Source: Erysipelothrix urinaevulpis (GTDB lineage Bacteria; Bacillota_I; Bacilli_A; Erysipelotrichales; Erysipelotrichaceae). Taken from it: a stretch of DNA of 64,000 bases. This document shows positions 1-9,174 of this stretch, one piece after another. The position numbers were made by a program, and so were the translations under genes. Location: NCBI RefSeq assembly GCF_009828835.1, contig NZ_WTTB01000004.1:142768-206767 (forward strand). The letters run 5' to 3'. The notes below the pieces were generated by a model that was not told the DNA's origin, did not search any database, and saw nothing but the letters and a program-made list of their open reading frames with translations. The number at the start of each line of letters is the position of its first letter. The first letter of the stretch is position 1.

Positions 1-6
1 TGTCAT
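1..6 (-). CDS. Start of a gene running off the left edge
   Basis: Reading the minus strand, an ATG whose A is at base 6 follows an AGGAGG ribosome site (complement of bases 11-16) with good spacing. Only the first two codons (Met-Thr) lie in the window, so nothing can be said about the product. It would be downstream of the GyrI-like gene on the same strand, about 65 bases away. Confidence 0.35.
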
Positions 7-71
7 AGTATCCTCCTATCTTTATTATAAAGAATAGAAATGATATTCCCATTGTTTTGCCCTGTTTCTTC

Positions 72-515
72 TTACTTTATGGGTATTAAAATTTCACATA
101 GGTTTTGTTTTAGTAATGGACTATCATATCGTTCTAGGACAGCATTTTTTTCATCAAACTGTAAGTCGTTTTCGATGAGGTATTGAGGAAAATTACGCCA
201 AAATTCATGGATTGCTTTTTCCGTATGATCAAGGACAATCACTGCATAGTTTCCATCATTAATTACACCCTCATTCAGTTCTTTTACTAAGTCTTTCTCT
301 ACATTGATAATTCCAATATCATAACGACATAAGTTAGGATTTGTTATTTGAGGATTATCAAGTGCCTGTGCAATAATCACAAGGTCATCTCTCATTAAAT
401 TTTGTTCGTCTAAATATTTTTTAAATTGTTTCATATGACGTCTGTTTTCAGGTCCATATGGACCTATATACCGCTTGTAAAATAGTGACTTATTCTTTAA
501 AACTTCTATTTTCAT
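72..515 (-). CDS. Stand-alone GyrI-like / AraC effector-binding domain protein
   Basis: A 147-residue protein without a DNA-binding domain. Its pattern (FYKRYIGPYG near the start, YDIGI at about 65-69, then a long acidic helix region and a C-terminal strand ending in ILIPIK) resembles the small-molecule-binding domain of BmrR/Rob-type regulators and of stand-alone GyrI/SbmC proteins. In that family the domain binds hydrophobic cations or gyrase; here the ligand is unknown. The start is supported by an AGAGGA site just upstream. It is monocistronic or cotranscribed with the gene leaving the left edge. Family assignment is by pattern only. Confidence 0.6.
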   Translation of the reverse strand: MKIEVLKNKSLFYKRYIGPYGPENRRHMKQFKKYLDEQNLMRDDLVIIAQALDNPQITNPNLCRYDIGIINVEKDLVKELNEGVINDGNYAVIVLDHTEKAIHEFWRNFPQYLIENDLQFDEKNAVLERYDSPLLKQNLCEILIPIK

Positions 516-637
516 CGTTCATTCCTCTTTCTTTTTCACCGGTGATACTGGCATCATAACGTTCATTAAAATGATAATCAAGTCGGTTTAAACTATTCTT
601 TTAAAATTATGGTAAACTAATTAAAAGAGGTGAAACT

Positions 638-1147
638 ATGGAATTTAAACAATTGGTCATGAGTAATTTAAGTGAAGTAAATCATCTCTATCAAGACGTT
701 GTTAAAGATTTGGATAACAATGGCTTATCCATTTGGGACCATACTTATCCCTTTGAACGCTTTGAAAAAGACATTAATCAAAAAACTATGGTTGGACTTT
801 TTAGTCAATCAAAAATAGTCGCTTGTGCTAATCTTACTTTTTCAAATTCAATCAGCGATCTAATTGATTGGGATTTTCCATTCGAAAAATCCTTGTATAT
901 TGATCGATTTGCAGTGTCTGTGGATCATAGAGGGAATAAAATTGGCTATCATTTCCTAAAACACATTGAATCATTTGCATTAAAAAACAACTGCTGTTCA
1001 ATCCGTCTATCAGTTGTTGATTTTAATACTCCTGCAATTAACTTTTATGAGGCTTATGGATTTAAGCGTGTTGAGGGAAAACGTTCTTCTTTTATCGATT
1101 CCAACTCTTCTTACAAAGAACTTGCTTTTGAATTAAACATAAAATAA
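638..1147 (+). CDS. GNAT-family N-acetyltransferase
   Basis: A 169-residue protein with the GNAT core: a hydrophobic strand at IDRFAVSVDHRGNKIGYHFL (acetyl-CoA-binding loop of the R/Q-x-x-G-x-G/A type, about 90-110) followed by IRLSVVDFNTPAINFYEAYGF (about 128-148), the classic closing motif of the fold. It should transfer acetyl from acetyl-CoA to an amine; the substrate cannot be told. An AGAGGTG ribosome site precedes the ATG. It converges on another GNAT gene, with a shared bidirectional terminator between them. Confidence 0.8.
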   Translation: MEFKQLVMSNLSEVNHLYQDVVKDLDNNGLSIWDHTYPFERFEKDINQKTMVGLFSQSKIVACANLTFSNSISDLIDWDFPFEKSLYIDRFAVSVDHRGNKIGYHFLKHIESFALKNNCCSIRLSVVDFNTPAINFYEAYGFKRVEGKRSSFIDSNSSYKELAFELNIK

Positions 1148-1148
1148 A

Positions 1149-1187
1149 AATATGCAATCGGCCTTCTAAAGCTGACTGCATATTTTT
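1149..1187. terminator. Bidirectional terminator between the two GNAT genes
   Basis: Arms AATATGCAATCGGC and GCTGACTGCATATT pair over about 12 of 14 positions. A-tracts on one side and T-tracts on the other make it usable from both convergent genes. Confidence 0.75.
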
Positions 1188-1189
1188 TA

Positions 1190-1702
1190 TTATTCTGTGT
1201 ATTTTTTGATATATTCATTACGAAGCATGCCATAGCAGATGAGATTTACAGGTTTACCGTGTTGAAATAACATCTCACGCATTTCACCTTCTTTAACAAA
1301 TCCCATTTTTTCATAAAGACCAATTGCTCGTGTATTGGTTGAAAAGACGTGAAGATAAAGTCTGTTTAAATTGAGACCGTAAAATCCCCATTCCAATAGT
1401 TGTTTCATAATTTTAGTTCCAAAACCTTGACTCCAATAATCTTTATTTCCAATTACAATCGCTAATTCAGCATGGCCATTTCTTTGATCTAAATTCATGA
1501 ATGCACAGGTTCCTAGCGCTATGTCATCATCGTAGGCAACAAAAGTTTGTCCATCAACCATGATTTGACTCCATTCAGCCACTTCATTATAAGACATCGG
1601 ACGAATAAAGCCTGATTGATCAAACTGAGCGACTTCTGGATCATTTCTCCATGAATAATATAAAGGAATATGATCTTCCGTAAATTTTTCAAATCGTAAC
1701 AT
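1190..1702 (-). CDS. GNAT acetyltransferase, RimJ/RimL-like
   Basis: A 170-residue protein. It opens LRFEKFTEDHIPLYYSWRND, typical of RimJ/RimL/YdaF-type GNATs. It then has IVIGNKDYWSQGFGTKIMK (about 83-101, acetyl-CoA loop QGFGT) and LYLHVFSTNTRAIGLYEKMGF (about 115-135), the final strand-helix of the fold. Members acetylate protein N-termini, amino sugars or antibiotics; no substrate is implied here. It lies 12 bases downstream of the YfcC-like carrier gene on the same strand, so probably closes that operon. Confidence 0.8.
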   Translation of the reverse strand: MLRFEKFTEDHIPLYYSWRNDPEVAQFDQSGFIRPMSYNEVAEWSQIMVDGQTFVAYDDDIALGTCAFMNLDQRNGHAELAIVIGNKDYWSQGFGTKIMKQLLEWGFYGLNLNRLYLHVFSTNTRAIGLYEKMGFVKEGEMREMLFQHGKPVNLICYGMLRNEYIKKYTE

Positions 1703-1714
1703 AAATTCTCCTAT

Positions 1715-3253
1715 CTACTGGACTAAGCCAAGGTATGGAGCAATTGAAATTATAATTGCTGCCGCAAACAATAGTACTGATAATATTTTAACTGTGAATT
1801 TTAAATAACGATCATAGGGTACATTAACAAGTTCAAGTGTTCCCATAAGTGTCGCACCTGGGTATAAACCAGACATAAAGTTAACACCCGCAGCAAAGGC
1901 ACTTATCAAGATGATTTGTCCACCAGCTGCTCCAAGTTTACTTGAGACAAAGAGTGCCGAAGCAACAGCTCCCAAGATTGGCATAGAAATACCGGCAACA
2001 CCACTTGTTGATTGTAAGAATAAACCAATCAGCACATATGCTGCCATTGCAAAAATTCCAAATATCCATAATGGAACACTTGAAAGTGCATTGGATATGT
2101 AGTAGATAAATGTAATCGACATTCCTTGCGTTGCATCACCCATGATGATTGCAATTCCGCGAGCGATAGATAAAACAACAACAACTCCTAGGAGATCTTT
2201 TAAACCATCTAAAAACACATCAAGAAATTCCATTTCACTCATATTATTAATCACTTTAAGGATCAATGATCCACTTAAAAATAAGAACGCAAATTCATTA
2301 AATCCCCATGTTCCAAATGGGCTAACATGACTTGCTCCAAGAATTGTTCCTAGGAATGGAACCTTCGCAAGAGCAGTAAATGGTGCATTAACAAGGTTGT
2401 AACCTGCTTCACCTGTTAATTCAAGCCATGGAAAGAATCCAACAATCATCAAGAACACTAGGATAACAAAAACAAAAACGGATCGTTTTCTTTCTTTTGT
2501 AAATTCTGGCATTTCAGCTTTTTGATCGACCAATGTTTTCACATCTTCTAAATCAGCTAAAATTGATTTAGATTTATCGTCTTTCACTTTATTGGCATAG
2601 GATAACACAAAGGCTGTTGCGATAACATACAGTATAAGAAATGTAATCGATCGAAGGATAATCCCTGAACCTAGCGTTAATTCTGGGTTACCAATGGCTG
2701 AAACAGCTGCACCTGTGGAAAATGGATTCACAACACTTGCCATGTTTCCCACCGTAGAACCAATAAACAATACTGCAAGTCCAGTCATCACATCATAACC
2801 CGCTAAGACAAACATCGGAACAACTACGACAGCAAAGGCAGTGATTTCTTCCCAAAAACCAAACGATGTTCCTAACAAAGCAAAAACAAACATCATAATC
2901 GCAATTAACACAGACCCTTGAAATTTATTTAAGAGTTCGCCAATTCCTGCTTCTAAAGCTCCTGTTTTATTAAGAACAGCTAAAAATCCACCTGCCACAA
3001 GAATTCCTACTCCAACATCAGAGGATGCTTGGAATCCTTTTATCGGTGCCATAAGAACATCCCATAAACCAAATGGTTGCATTCCTTGGCCTTGTAATAT
3101 TTGTCCATTATCACTCAAAACAGCATCCAAGACTATTTTTCCTGTTTCTTTATCAAAAACAGATTGTGGAATAAAGTACGAAAGAATCGCTGTCACAACA
3201 AGTGCTATTGCAACAATCGTATAGGCACTTGGCATTTTAAACTTTTTCTTCAT
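1715..3253 (-). CDS. YfcC-family membrane carrier (amino acid / peptide type)
   Basis: A 512-residue polytopic protein with about 12 hydrophobic segments. It begins KKKFKMPSAYTIVAIALV and has the duplicated family architecture of YfcC/ArcD-like anaerobic carriers (GTSFGFWEEITAF about 128-140; STSGVAGISMPILGAVASAL about 415-434). The family moves dicarboxylates, arginine/ornithine or amino acids. The gene ends the dipeptidase operon (1 base between PepV stop and this start), which argues for transport linked to dipeptide breakdown, such as export of excess amino acid or uptake of short peptides. Substrate is inferred from context only. Confidence 0.75.
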   Translation of the reverse strand: MKKKFKMPSAYTIVAIALVVTAILSYFIPQSVFDKETGKIVLDAVLSDNGQILQGQGMQPFGLWDVLMAPIKGFQASSDVGVGILVAGGFLAVLNKTGALEAGIGELLNKFQGSVLIAIMMFVFALLGTSFGFWEEITAFAVVVVPMFVLAGYDVMTGLAVLFIGSTVGNMASVVNPFSTGAAVSAIGNPELTLGSGIILRSITFLILYVIATAFVLSYANKVKDDKSKSILADLEDVKTLVDQKAEMPEFTKERKRSVFVFVILVFLMIVGFFPWLELTGEAGYNLVNAPFTALAKVPFLGTILGASHVSPFGTWGFNEFAFLFLSGSLILKVINNMSEMEFLDVFLDGLKDLLGVVVVLSIARGIAIIMGDATQGMSITFIYYISNALSSVPLWIFGIFAMAAYVLIGLFLQSTSGVAGISMPILGAVASALFVSSKLGAAGGQIILISAFAAGVNFMSGLYPGATLMGTLELVNVPYDRYLKFTVKILSVLLFAAAIIISIAPYLGLVQ

Positions 3254-3254
3254 T

Positions 3255-4586
3255 CTACCTCACCACTAAATGCATGAAAGCTTCAATATAAACTTCCATC
3301 GCTTTCTTAATATCTTCAATCACAATATACTCATTCGCTTGATGTTCAGTCTTTTCAGTCCCTGGGAAACCTGCGCCAAATGCAACAACATTTTTCATTG
3401 CACGAGCATACGTCGCGCCACCACTTACAATCGGTTCTGACGCTAAGTCGCCTGTTACATTTTGATAAGCTTTCATGAGACCTTGAATTAATTCTGATTC
3501 ACGTTCAACATATATCGATGGCAATTCATCGTATAATTCAACAACGACACGATATTGATGACTGATTTTCTTTAATCCTTCATCAACCTTATCGCGTGAA
3601 AATGTTACTGGGAATCGCATATCAATGCCAACTTTTTGACTGTTGCCATCAAATTCAACTTTCCCAACATTTAACATCAATTTTCCAGACACTTCATCTT
3701 CAACCGGTCCATAAATACCTTTTCCATTTGGATCCGCTAATACATCGACAATGAAATCAATCATACGATTTCGTTTTCCAACTTTATGAAGTGCTTGAGC
3801 AGCATAAACAATCGCATTTTCACCCTGGTCTGCTGCCATGGCATGCATTGCTTTTCCATAAACGATTAAATCATCCGCTTTAACTTCATAACGAACATTC
3901 ATCGCTTCTAATTCTTTTATCACATCTTCATCTACATCAATAAAGGCTTGTGATGGAACAGCATTCAACGGTCCACCACCTTCTAAACGAATGTCAGATA
4001 GTTCGTGTGATGTTAAGAAATATTCGATTAATCCTTTTTCAGCATAGGTTAAGGGGAATGATGAATCAGGTGTGAACCCCATTGTAGGAATTTCTTCTTT
4101 TGCGGTATAAGCCTTCATGCATCTCCACAATGATTCTTCATCCGTTCCAAAGATAAAACGAACGCGTTTATCTAATTCTTTACCTTGTTCTAATAATATC
4201 TTTAACGCATACATTGATGCCAACGTTGGTCCTTTATCATCTGAACTTCCACGACCAAACAATTTTCCATCTTTTTCGACTAATTCAAAAGGATGTGTGT
4301 GCCACTCATTAATATCACCAACAGGAACAACATCAATATGCCCAAGCACACCAAATAATTCCTCTCCTTCTCCAATTTCTGCATAACCATAATATCCTTC
4401 AGGATCAATATAAGTCTTAAAGCCCATACGTTTAGAAATTGCAATAATTTCTTCCAATGCTTGTTGAATTGGAGCACCAAATGGTTTGACACCATTTTCA
4501 TCCAATACACTCTCAACTGCTACTAAGCTCTTTAAATCATTCTTATAATCTTCAAAACTATTATCAATTAGTTCTTTTATATTCAT
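3255..4586 (-). CDS. pepV: M20-family dipeptidase, PepV/Sapep type
   Basis: A 443-residue zinc peptidase expected to cleave dipeptides in the cytoplasm. Metal-site motifs are visible in order: GVLGHIDVVPVG (about 78-89, His and Asp ligands), FGRGSSDDKGP (about 109-119, bridging Asp), FGTDEES (about 146-152, catalytic Glu pair) and the late TEKTEHQANEY (about 415-425, His ligand). The length is close to the 465-470 residues of lactobacillar PepV. The start is preceded by an AGGTAAT site. It is the first gene of an operon with the YfcC-like carrier. Confidence 0.88.
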   Translation of the reverse strand: MNIKELIDNSFEDYKNDLKSLVAVESVLDENGVKPFGAPIQQALEEIIAISKRMGFKTYIDPEGYYGYAEIGEGEELFGVLGHIDVVPVGDINEWHTHPFELVEKDGKLFGRGSSDDKGPTLASMYALKILLEQGKELDKRVRFIFGTDEESLWRCMKAYTAKEEIPTMGFTPDSSFPLTYAEKGLIEYFLTSHELSDIRLEGGGPLNAVPSQAFIDVDEDVIKELEAMNVRYEVKADDLIVYGKAMHAMAADQGENAIVYAAQALHKVGKRNRMIDFIVDVLADPNGKGIYGPVEDEVSGKLMLNVGKVEFDGNSQKVGIDMRFPVTFSRDKVDEGLKKISHQYRVVVELYDELPSIYVERESELIQGLMKAYQNVTGDLASEPIVSGGATYARAMKNVVAFGAGFPGTEKTEHQANEYIVIEDIKKAMEVYIEAFMHLVVR

Positions 4587-4661
4587 ACTATTACCTCCAT
4601 AGTCCTATTGTAACAAATTTTCATTGTGCACTAAAGATAAGCTCTGTATTATTTCAAAGAA

Positions 4662-4685
4662 AAAAGACACTATTGTGTCTTTGGT
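4662..4685 (-). terminator. Hairpin at the end of the GDPD gene
   Basis: AAAGACAC and GTGTCTTT flank a 4-base loop. The hairpin overlaps the last codons of the phosphodiesterase gene and is followed on the minus strand by a T-rich run. It would end the MFS-GDPD transcript. Confidence 0.5.
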
Positions 4686-5443
4686 TCAAAATATTCAAAT
4701 ATCATTGCATCCACGTTTTCAAATTGTGGATCTTTTTCATGAATTGTCCACGAAACAATGTTCCCCCCCATTGCTTGGTAAAGTTTAAGATTAATGCTTA
4801 GTGGGAATAAATTTTTATGAACTGCCATAAAATCAGGACGAGTTAAAACATTGATCCACAAATGAATCCATAAGTATGGAACAAAACGAACATCATATTC
4901 CTTTTCTTGCATAATCAATTGACCACGGGTGTAATTTCGACGATGAAGTCTAAACCAAAATACAATGCGTGGGTCAAACGATTCCACAACAAACTCACCC
5001 TCATAATCATCAAGCTGTTCAACAGTCTTTGTTGCCAATCGTTTATAATCACCCAACGGTTTCAACTCTACAATTAATGGTACACGTCCAGCTACACATT
5101 CTAAAACTTCTGAGAATCTAGGAATAGTATGACCATTAATGGTCATTAAATCGATTTCCCAGCTATTCAAATCACTGAGTTTGTCATTGTTTCCCAGTAG
5201 TCGTACAAAATCACCATCATGGAAAACATACACGACATCATCTTTCGATAACTGAACATCAAGTTCGATTCCGTATCCTTTTTGGCAAGATTTCTCGAAT
5301 GCCGCAAGGCTATTTTCTAAGACAATATTATTTTCATCGTGATGACCACGGTGTGTAAAGAGTCCTTTCACATGCCTTTTTCGAAATGGAGGTTTGATTA
5401 ACAATACATAAACCAGAATTATTATGATGATAATTTTAAGCAT
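4670..5443 (-). CDS. Membrane-anchored glycerophosphodiester phosphodiesterase
   Basis: A 257-residue GDPD-family enzyme that would hydrolyse glycerophosphodiesters to glycerol-3-phosphate and an alcohol. A single N-terminal hydrophobic helix (LKIIIIIILVYVLLI, residues 2-16) precedes the catalytic barrel. Motifs: THRGHHDENNIVLENSLAAF (about 31-50; HRG and E-N), GIELDVQLSKDDVVYVFHDG (about 58-77; E-D and H-D catalytic set), VELKP (about 130-134). The helix suggests anchoring with the active site near the membrane. The gene overlaps the MFS gene by 8 bases, so translation is probably coupled; the pair may import and use a phosphodiester or lipid headgroup. Confidence 0.85.
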   Translation of the reverse strand: MLKIIIIIILVYVLLIKPPFRKRHVKGLFTHRGHHDENNIVLENSLAAFEKSCQKGYGIELDVQLSKDDVVYVFHDGDFVRLLGNNDKLSDLNSWEIDLMTINGHTIPRFSEVLECVAGRVPLIVELKPLGDYKRLATKTVEQLDDYEGEFVVESFDPRIVFWFRLHRRNYTRGQLIMQEKEYDVRFVPYLWIHLWINVLTRPDFMAVHKNLFPLSINLKLYQAMGGNIVSWTIHEKDPQFENVDAMIFEYFEPKTQ

Positions 5444-6701
5444 GATTTATGACATCTTCCAATTTAGAATCACCATGATGAACCTGCATCATCGTCAAGA
5501 AAGCAACGAGTAAAAAGAAAGCAGCATAGGGAAATAATATTTGATAACCAATCATATCAAACAATAAGCCCGATAAAATGGGAGTTATAATTTGAGCTGA
5601 CATTGAAAAGGTATAGTAAAGACCCGTATATTTACCAATATCATCTCCACTTGCCATTTCGAGAACCATGGGTAATGAGTTTACGTTAATCGCTGCCCAA
5701 GCAAACCCTGCTAAAAGGAAATTACCAAACATTAAAGGCGTAAACTGACGATACAGTCCAGCAGTTCCAAAGGCAAAGGTTAGGACAACAACACCGACAA
5801 GAATCATTTTTTTACGACCAATCTTTTCTGACATCTTTCCAATCGGAATAAATGATAGGATTGCTCCTACATTTGCGATGAGTAAAACAGTGGAAGCTTG
5901 TGATCCTGTAAAACCAATTTGAATCGTTGCATATCGAGAAAATGCAGAGATAACAGCATTGTACCCCATAAACCAAAGGGCAATGGAAAGTAGAAGAAAG
6001 ATCATTGAACGACGAACTTCTTTTGCCATCTTTATTCCTGTACTATCTGTCTTCTCTTCATCACTTAGATCGATTCCAAGTTCTAAAGAAGTTTCTTGCA
6101 TTTCTAAGGACCACTGTTTTTCATTGACCGTAAAGACCATCACTAACATAGCAATCAAGATAAAGGTTGCGACTGCAATAAACAATCGATGATAGGACCC
6201 CATTTTATCAGGACTCAATAAACTAATCATCACTAAGACCACTACACCACCAACTGCCCCCATTAAATTAATGATAGCATTAGCACCTGACCGAAGTGGC
6301 TTGATTGTAATATCTGGCATTAAGGCCACTGCTGGTGTGCGATAGGATGCGACAGACAACAACACCAATGCTAACCCCAAAGCAAACGCAATAAAATTAC
6401 GGGCTTCAGCGGCATAAGGAATAATAATCATAGAAATAATCGTTAAAATCGAACCGACGACAATGTAGGGCATTCTTTTCCCGTACTTCGTATCTGTTTT
6501 ATCAGACAATGCCCCAAAAAAAGGTAACAATAACAGGGCAAGTATGTTATCCAATGACATGACGACCCCTGCCCATGTATCAGAAATCATAAATTCATTT
6601 TTCAAAATTAATGGAATGACAAAATCATAAAGTTGCCAAAAACCTGAAATTGTCATAAACGCTAAACCAACTAAAAAAGTTCGTTTTGTATTTAATTTCA
6701 T
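5436..6701 (-). CDS. MFS transporter, GPH/SLC45-like
   Basis: A major facilitator with 12 hydrophobic segments. The start at 6701 is chosen because an AGGAGG site lies ideally upstream of MKLNTKRTFLVG; the longer reading from 6722 lacks one. The A-loop motif FGALSDKTDTKYGKRMPYI (about 59-77) and a second copy GKMSEKIGRKKM resemble the sugar-cation GPH and plant/animal SLC45 branches. The substrate is unknown. Its downstream, overlapping partner is a GDPD phosphodiesterase, so a glycerol-phosphodiester or sugar substrate is possible. Confidence 0.75.
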   Translation of the reverse strand: MKLNTKRTFLVGLAFMTISGFWQLYDFVIPLILKNEFMISDTWAGVVMSLDNILALLLLPFFGALSDKTDTKYGKRMPYIVVGSILTIISMIIIPYAAEARNFIAFALGLALVLLSVASYRTPAVALMPDITIKPLRSGANAIINLMGAVGGVVVLVMISLLSPDKMGSYHRLFIAVATFILIAMLVMVFTVNEKQWSLEMQETSLELGIDLSDEEKTDSTGIKMAKEVRRSMIFLLLSIALWFMGYNAVISAFSRYATIQIGFTGSQASTVLLIANVGAILSFIPIGKMSEKIGRKKMILVGVVVLTFAFGTAGLYRQFTPLMFGNFLLAGFAWAAINVNSLPMVLEMASGDDIGKYTGLYYTFSMSAQIITPILSGLLFDMIGYQILFPYAAFFLLVAFLTMMQVHHGDSKLEDVINHA

Positions 6702-6764
6702 AAGAGCCTCCTCTATCCCCAATTAAGCTAATAATACCATAATTAAACCCCTATTAATGCTAAT

Positions 6765-7397
6765 TCATGAAGTCTTAACAATCAAAACTCCACACAAGAT
6801 AATCGATAACATTAAAAACAACAACCAATATAAGCTCTGATTAATCACTGCAAGATTCAAAGCAACGTTATCTATTTTACTGAGTTTAATATGTTGTTTA
6901 ACCCAAAAGTTAGCCCAAACTTCCATAAAGACAACCATCAACCAGTGCAATATTTGAACAAGCGTCAATAGCACCAACAACCATTTTAAAATAAGGTATC
7001 CTTTAGGAAAAAAGAAACTCACAACACCACTCAATAAACTTAGAATTAATAAACCATATAACCCCATTTTTAATGCAATAAAAAGTTTCAAGATAATTGA
7101 CGTCTTGATGGATCGAAACGTATGTGCATGACCAAGTTCATGCGCAATACTCAATCTATCTTGAATGGTATAATTTTCTTTTTTTATAATGGAAATCGAC
7201 TGATCAATACTGTTACACGAATAGTGTTGATCCTCTTTTACCTCTATCTCTTCATATGTGTTAAGCCACAGCTTTATATCATGATAACTCCATTGTTCGT
7301 GATTATTTGCATCCTTTTTAATCCACTGATGTTGGACAAACTCTAAGAGTATGATGACAATCAATAAAATCCCCAACAGAACTTGAATCCAAATCAT
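6765..7397 (-). CDS. Membrane zinc metallopeptidase, YugP/Zn_peptidase_2 type
   Basis: A 210-residue protein with an N-terminal membrane helix, a soluble stretch containing IAHELGHAHTF (about 83-93), and then two or three hydrophobic segments (about 110-150 and 180-207). HELGH is the HExxH zinc site. The arrangement, with the motif just before a bundle of C-terminal helices, fits the neutral zinc metallopeptidase family of YugP; the usual third ligand is not obvious to me. Its ATG overlaps the stop of the upstream SGNH gene (4 bases), so the two are cotranslated. Substrate unknown. Confidence 0.65.
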   Translation of the reverse strand: MIWIQVLLGILLIVIILLEFVQHQWIKKDANNHEQWSYHDIKLWLNTYEEIEVKEDQHYSCNSIDQSISIIKKENYTIQDRLSIAHELGHAHTFRSIKTSIILKLFIALKMGLYGLLILSLLSGVVSFFFPKGYLILKWLLVLLTLVQILHWLMVVFMEVWANFWVKQHIKLSKIDNVALNLAVINQSLYWLLFLMLSIILCGVLIVKTS

Positions 7398-8113
7398 TGA
7401 TGACCTGAAACCACTTCTTTTACTAGAATATTTGTCAGTTCTAATACTTGAGGTGTCAGTGTCGTTATGATGTCAGTTTTAGTGGCTTCTGGATAAAAAA
7501 AGTATAACCAGATAAGCGCTCCTACATACTTACCAAACTCTGTATTAAGATGATACCCATCTAGACACATTGGAATGTCTTGCAACTCTTTTGTTTCTCT
7601 AATCACAGAAACAGCATCCGCCGCCAAGATAACATCAAGCCCTTCACGTTTTTGAATTTCTTTGGCAGTTTGATCAATCATCTCATTCATCCTTTGCTGA
7701 GAATGATCATAGTGACCATAACTCTCATGATCACAGTCCTTTTCATATGACCATGTTTTATGTAAAACAAGACGTGCTTGGGGTTGATGTTTTTTTAAAT
7801 AATCAATTAATTCATTGATGTATGGATAATAGGTCTTAATTAAGCCACTCTCACCCGAAAATTGTTGGAGTGTTATAACATCCCACGGTTCACTTAACAC
7901 AGTCCTTAAGCCAACCTTTTTTTGACATATTGCATCAACTTGATATTCATACACTTCCTCATTTGTTTGTAAATTATGAGCATGAGTTTTGAGCGAACAA
8001 CCTGGAATATATAAGTTCACAACCTGTGCATCGTAATGATTTAATGCAAATAAACGATTTAAATTTTCAGTAGTATTCATTGAAAAACTATTACCAATTG
8101 CTAAAATTTTCAT
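7394..8113 (-). CDS. DUF4886-like SGNH hydrolase-fold protein
   Basis: A 239-residue protein starting MKILAIGNSFSMNTTENL, the GNSFS block typical of DUF4886 proteins. TLQQFSGESG (about 82-91) and LDGYHLNTEFG (about 183-193, carrying the D-x-x-H pair) complete an SGNH-like catalytic set. Relatives are often near polysaccharide or glycan genes and are thought to be esterases or deacetylases; no activity can be proved from sequence. No signal peptide, so cytoplasmic. It is the first gene of a pair with the membrane zinc peptidase. Confidence 0.65.
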   Translation of the reverse strand: MKILAIGNSFSMNTTENLNRLFALNHYDAQVVNLYIPGCSLKTHAHNLQTNEEVYEYQVDAICQKKVGLRTVLSEPWDVITLQQFSGESGLIKTYYPYINELIDYLKKHQPQARLVLHKTWSYEKDCDHESYGHYDHSQQRMNEMIDQTAKEIQKREGLDVILAADAVSVIRETKELQDIPMCLDGYHLNTEFGKYVGALIWLYFFYPEATKTDIITTLTPQVLELTNILVKEVVSGHQ

Positions 8114-8206
8114 TCTACACCATCCTTATTAACTATATTATAAGCCTTTATCATGGCATTACCATGATTATCTTGCTAAGTCTTTTAACAATTTAGAGGA
8201 TAAGTA

Positions 8207-8238
8207 TTTACAACACTGAATCAGTGTGCTAGTATAGT
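8207..8238 (+). promoter_or_regulatory. ABC-operon promoter with palindromic operator in the spacer
   Basis: TTTACA (8207-8212) and TATAGT (8233-8238) are separated by 20 bases, longer than normal. The spacer holds the perfect 15-base palindrome ACACTGAATCAGTGT (8213-8227). GntR/YtrA-type repressors often control such ABC pairs, and MerR-type proteins use long spacers. No regulator gene is adjacent. Confidence 0.6.
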
Positions 8239-8268
8239 TAGGACAGTGATACAGGAGGAAGTATTAAG

Positions 8269-9174
8269 ATGAAAAAAGCAATTGATATTAAAAACCTAAA
8301 TAAATACTACGGAAAATTTCATGCATTAAATGATGTTTCATTAAGTGTTTATGAAGGGGATATTTACGGGCTTATTGGAAAAAATGGTGCCGGTAAAACA
8401 ACATTATTTAAACAAATTTTAGGGCTTTCAAATTACCAGGATGGTGATGTGAGCATTCTCAGTAGTACATCTGAAGATCAACTAAGAAAAGCAAGAAAAG
8501 ACATTGGTTTCTATATAAACTCTACTTTTTTTCCTTATCTTAGCGCAAAAGAAAACCTTGAATATTTTAGAATTTTAAAAGGAATTGAAGATAAAGATGA
8601 GGTTGATCGCGTTCTAAAAATTGTTGAATTAGATAAAGTTAATAAAAAATATAAATCTTTTTCAATGGGAATGAAACAACGTCTAGGAATCGCGAATGCT
8701 ATCATGGGAAATCCTAAAATTGTAATCTTAGATGAGCCAATTAATGGTCTTGACCCTCAAGGAATTGTGGATATTCGTAATCTAATTAAAAAGTTAAATA
8801 AAGACTATAACATGACCTTAATCGTATCATCCCATATCCTGAATGAGTTGAGTTTAATTGCCACTCGTTTTGGAATGATCGATCATGGTGTTTTACTAAA
8901 AGAAATTACCAGCGACGAATTGCAAGAACAGAAGGACTCAATCATGATTCATACAAATAAATATGACCAAACATTGAAATTTTTGGAAAACAATGCAGTT
9001 ACGACTATCATTAACCAAAACAATGAGAATGAAATTCAAGTCACAACGTCACTTGAAGCAGATTTACTTTTAAAACAATTAATGCAACATGACTTAGGGA
9101 TTGAAGAATTTTACTTCCATAAGAGCAGTTTAGAAGAATTCTACTTTTCATTAACTGAAGGAGGAATTAAATAA
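8269..9174 (+). CDS. ABC transporter ATP-binding protein
   Basis: A 301-residue ATPase of the BcrA/YtrB-type drug or peptide exporter group. Walker A GKNGAGKTT (about 37-45), signature FSMGMKQRLGIANA (about 131-144), Walker B VILDEPINGLDP (about 152-163) and the switch SSHIL (about 185-189) are all intact. About 90 extra C-terminal residues follow the core, as usual in this group. An ACAGGAGGAAG ribosome site precedes the start. Its stop overlaps the start of the permease gene, and the two should form one exporter. The usual GntR regulator gene is missing from this locus. Confidence 0.85.
   Translation: MKKAIDIKNLNKYYGKFHALNDVSLSVYEGDIYGLIGKNGAGKTTLFKQILGLSNYQDGDVSILSSTSEDQLRKARKDIGFYINSTFFPYLSAKENLEYFRILKGIEDKDEVDRVLKIVELDKVNKKYKSFSMGMKQRLGIANAIMGNPKIVILDEPINGLDPQGIVDIRNLIKKLNKDYNMTLIVSSHILNELSLIATRFGMIDHGVLLKEITSDELQEQKDSIMIHTNKYDQTLKFLENNAVTTIINQNNENEIQVTTSLEADLLLKQLMQHDLGIEEFYFHKSSLEEFYFSLTEGGIK

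Noticed and set aside
2142..2330. Plus-strand ORFs opposite the YfcC gene (also 1911-2102)
   Set aside because: Antisense shadows of a membrane-protein gene; no initiation signals.
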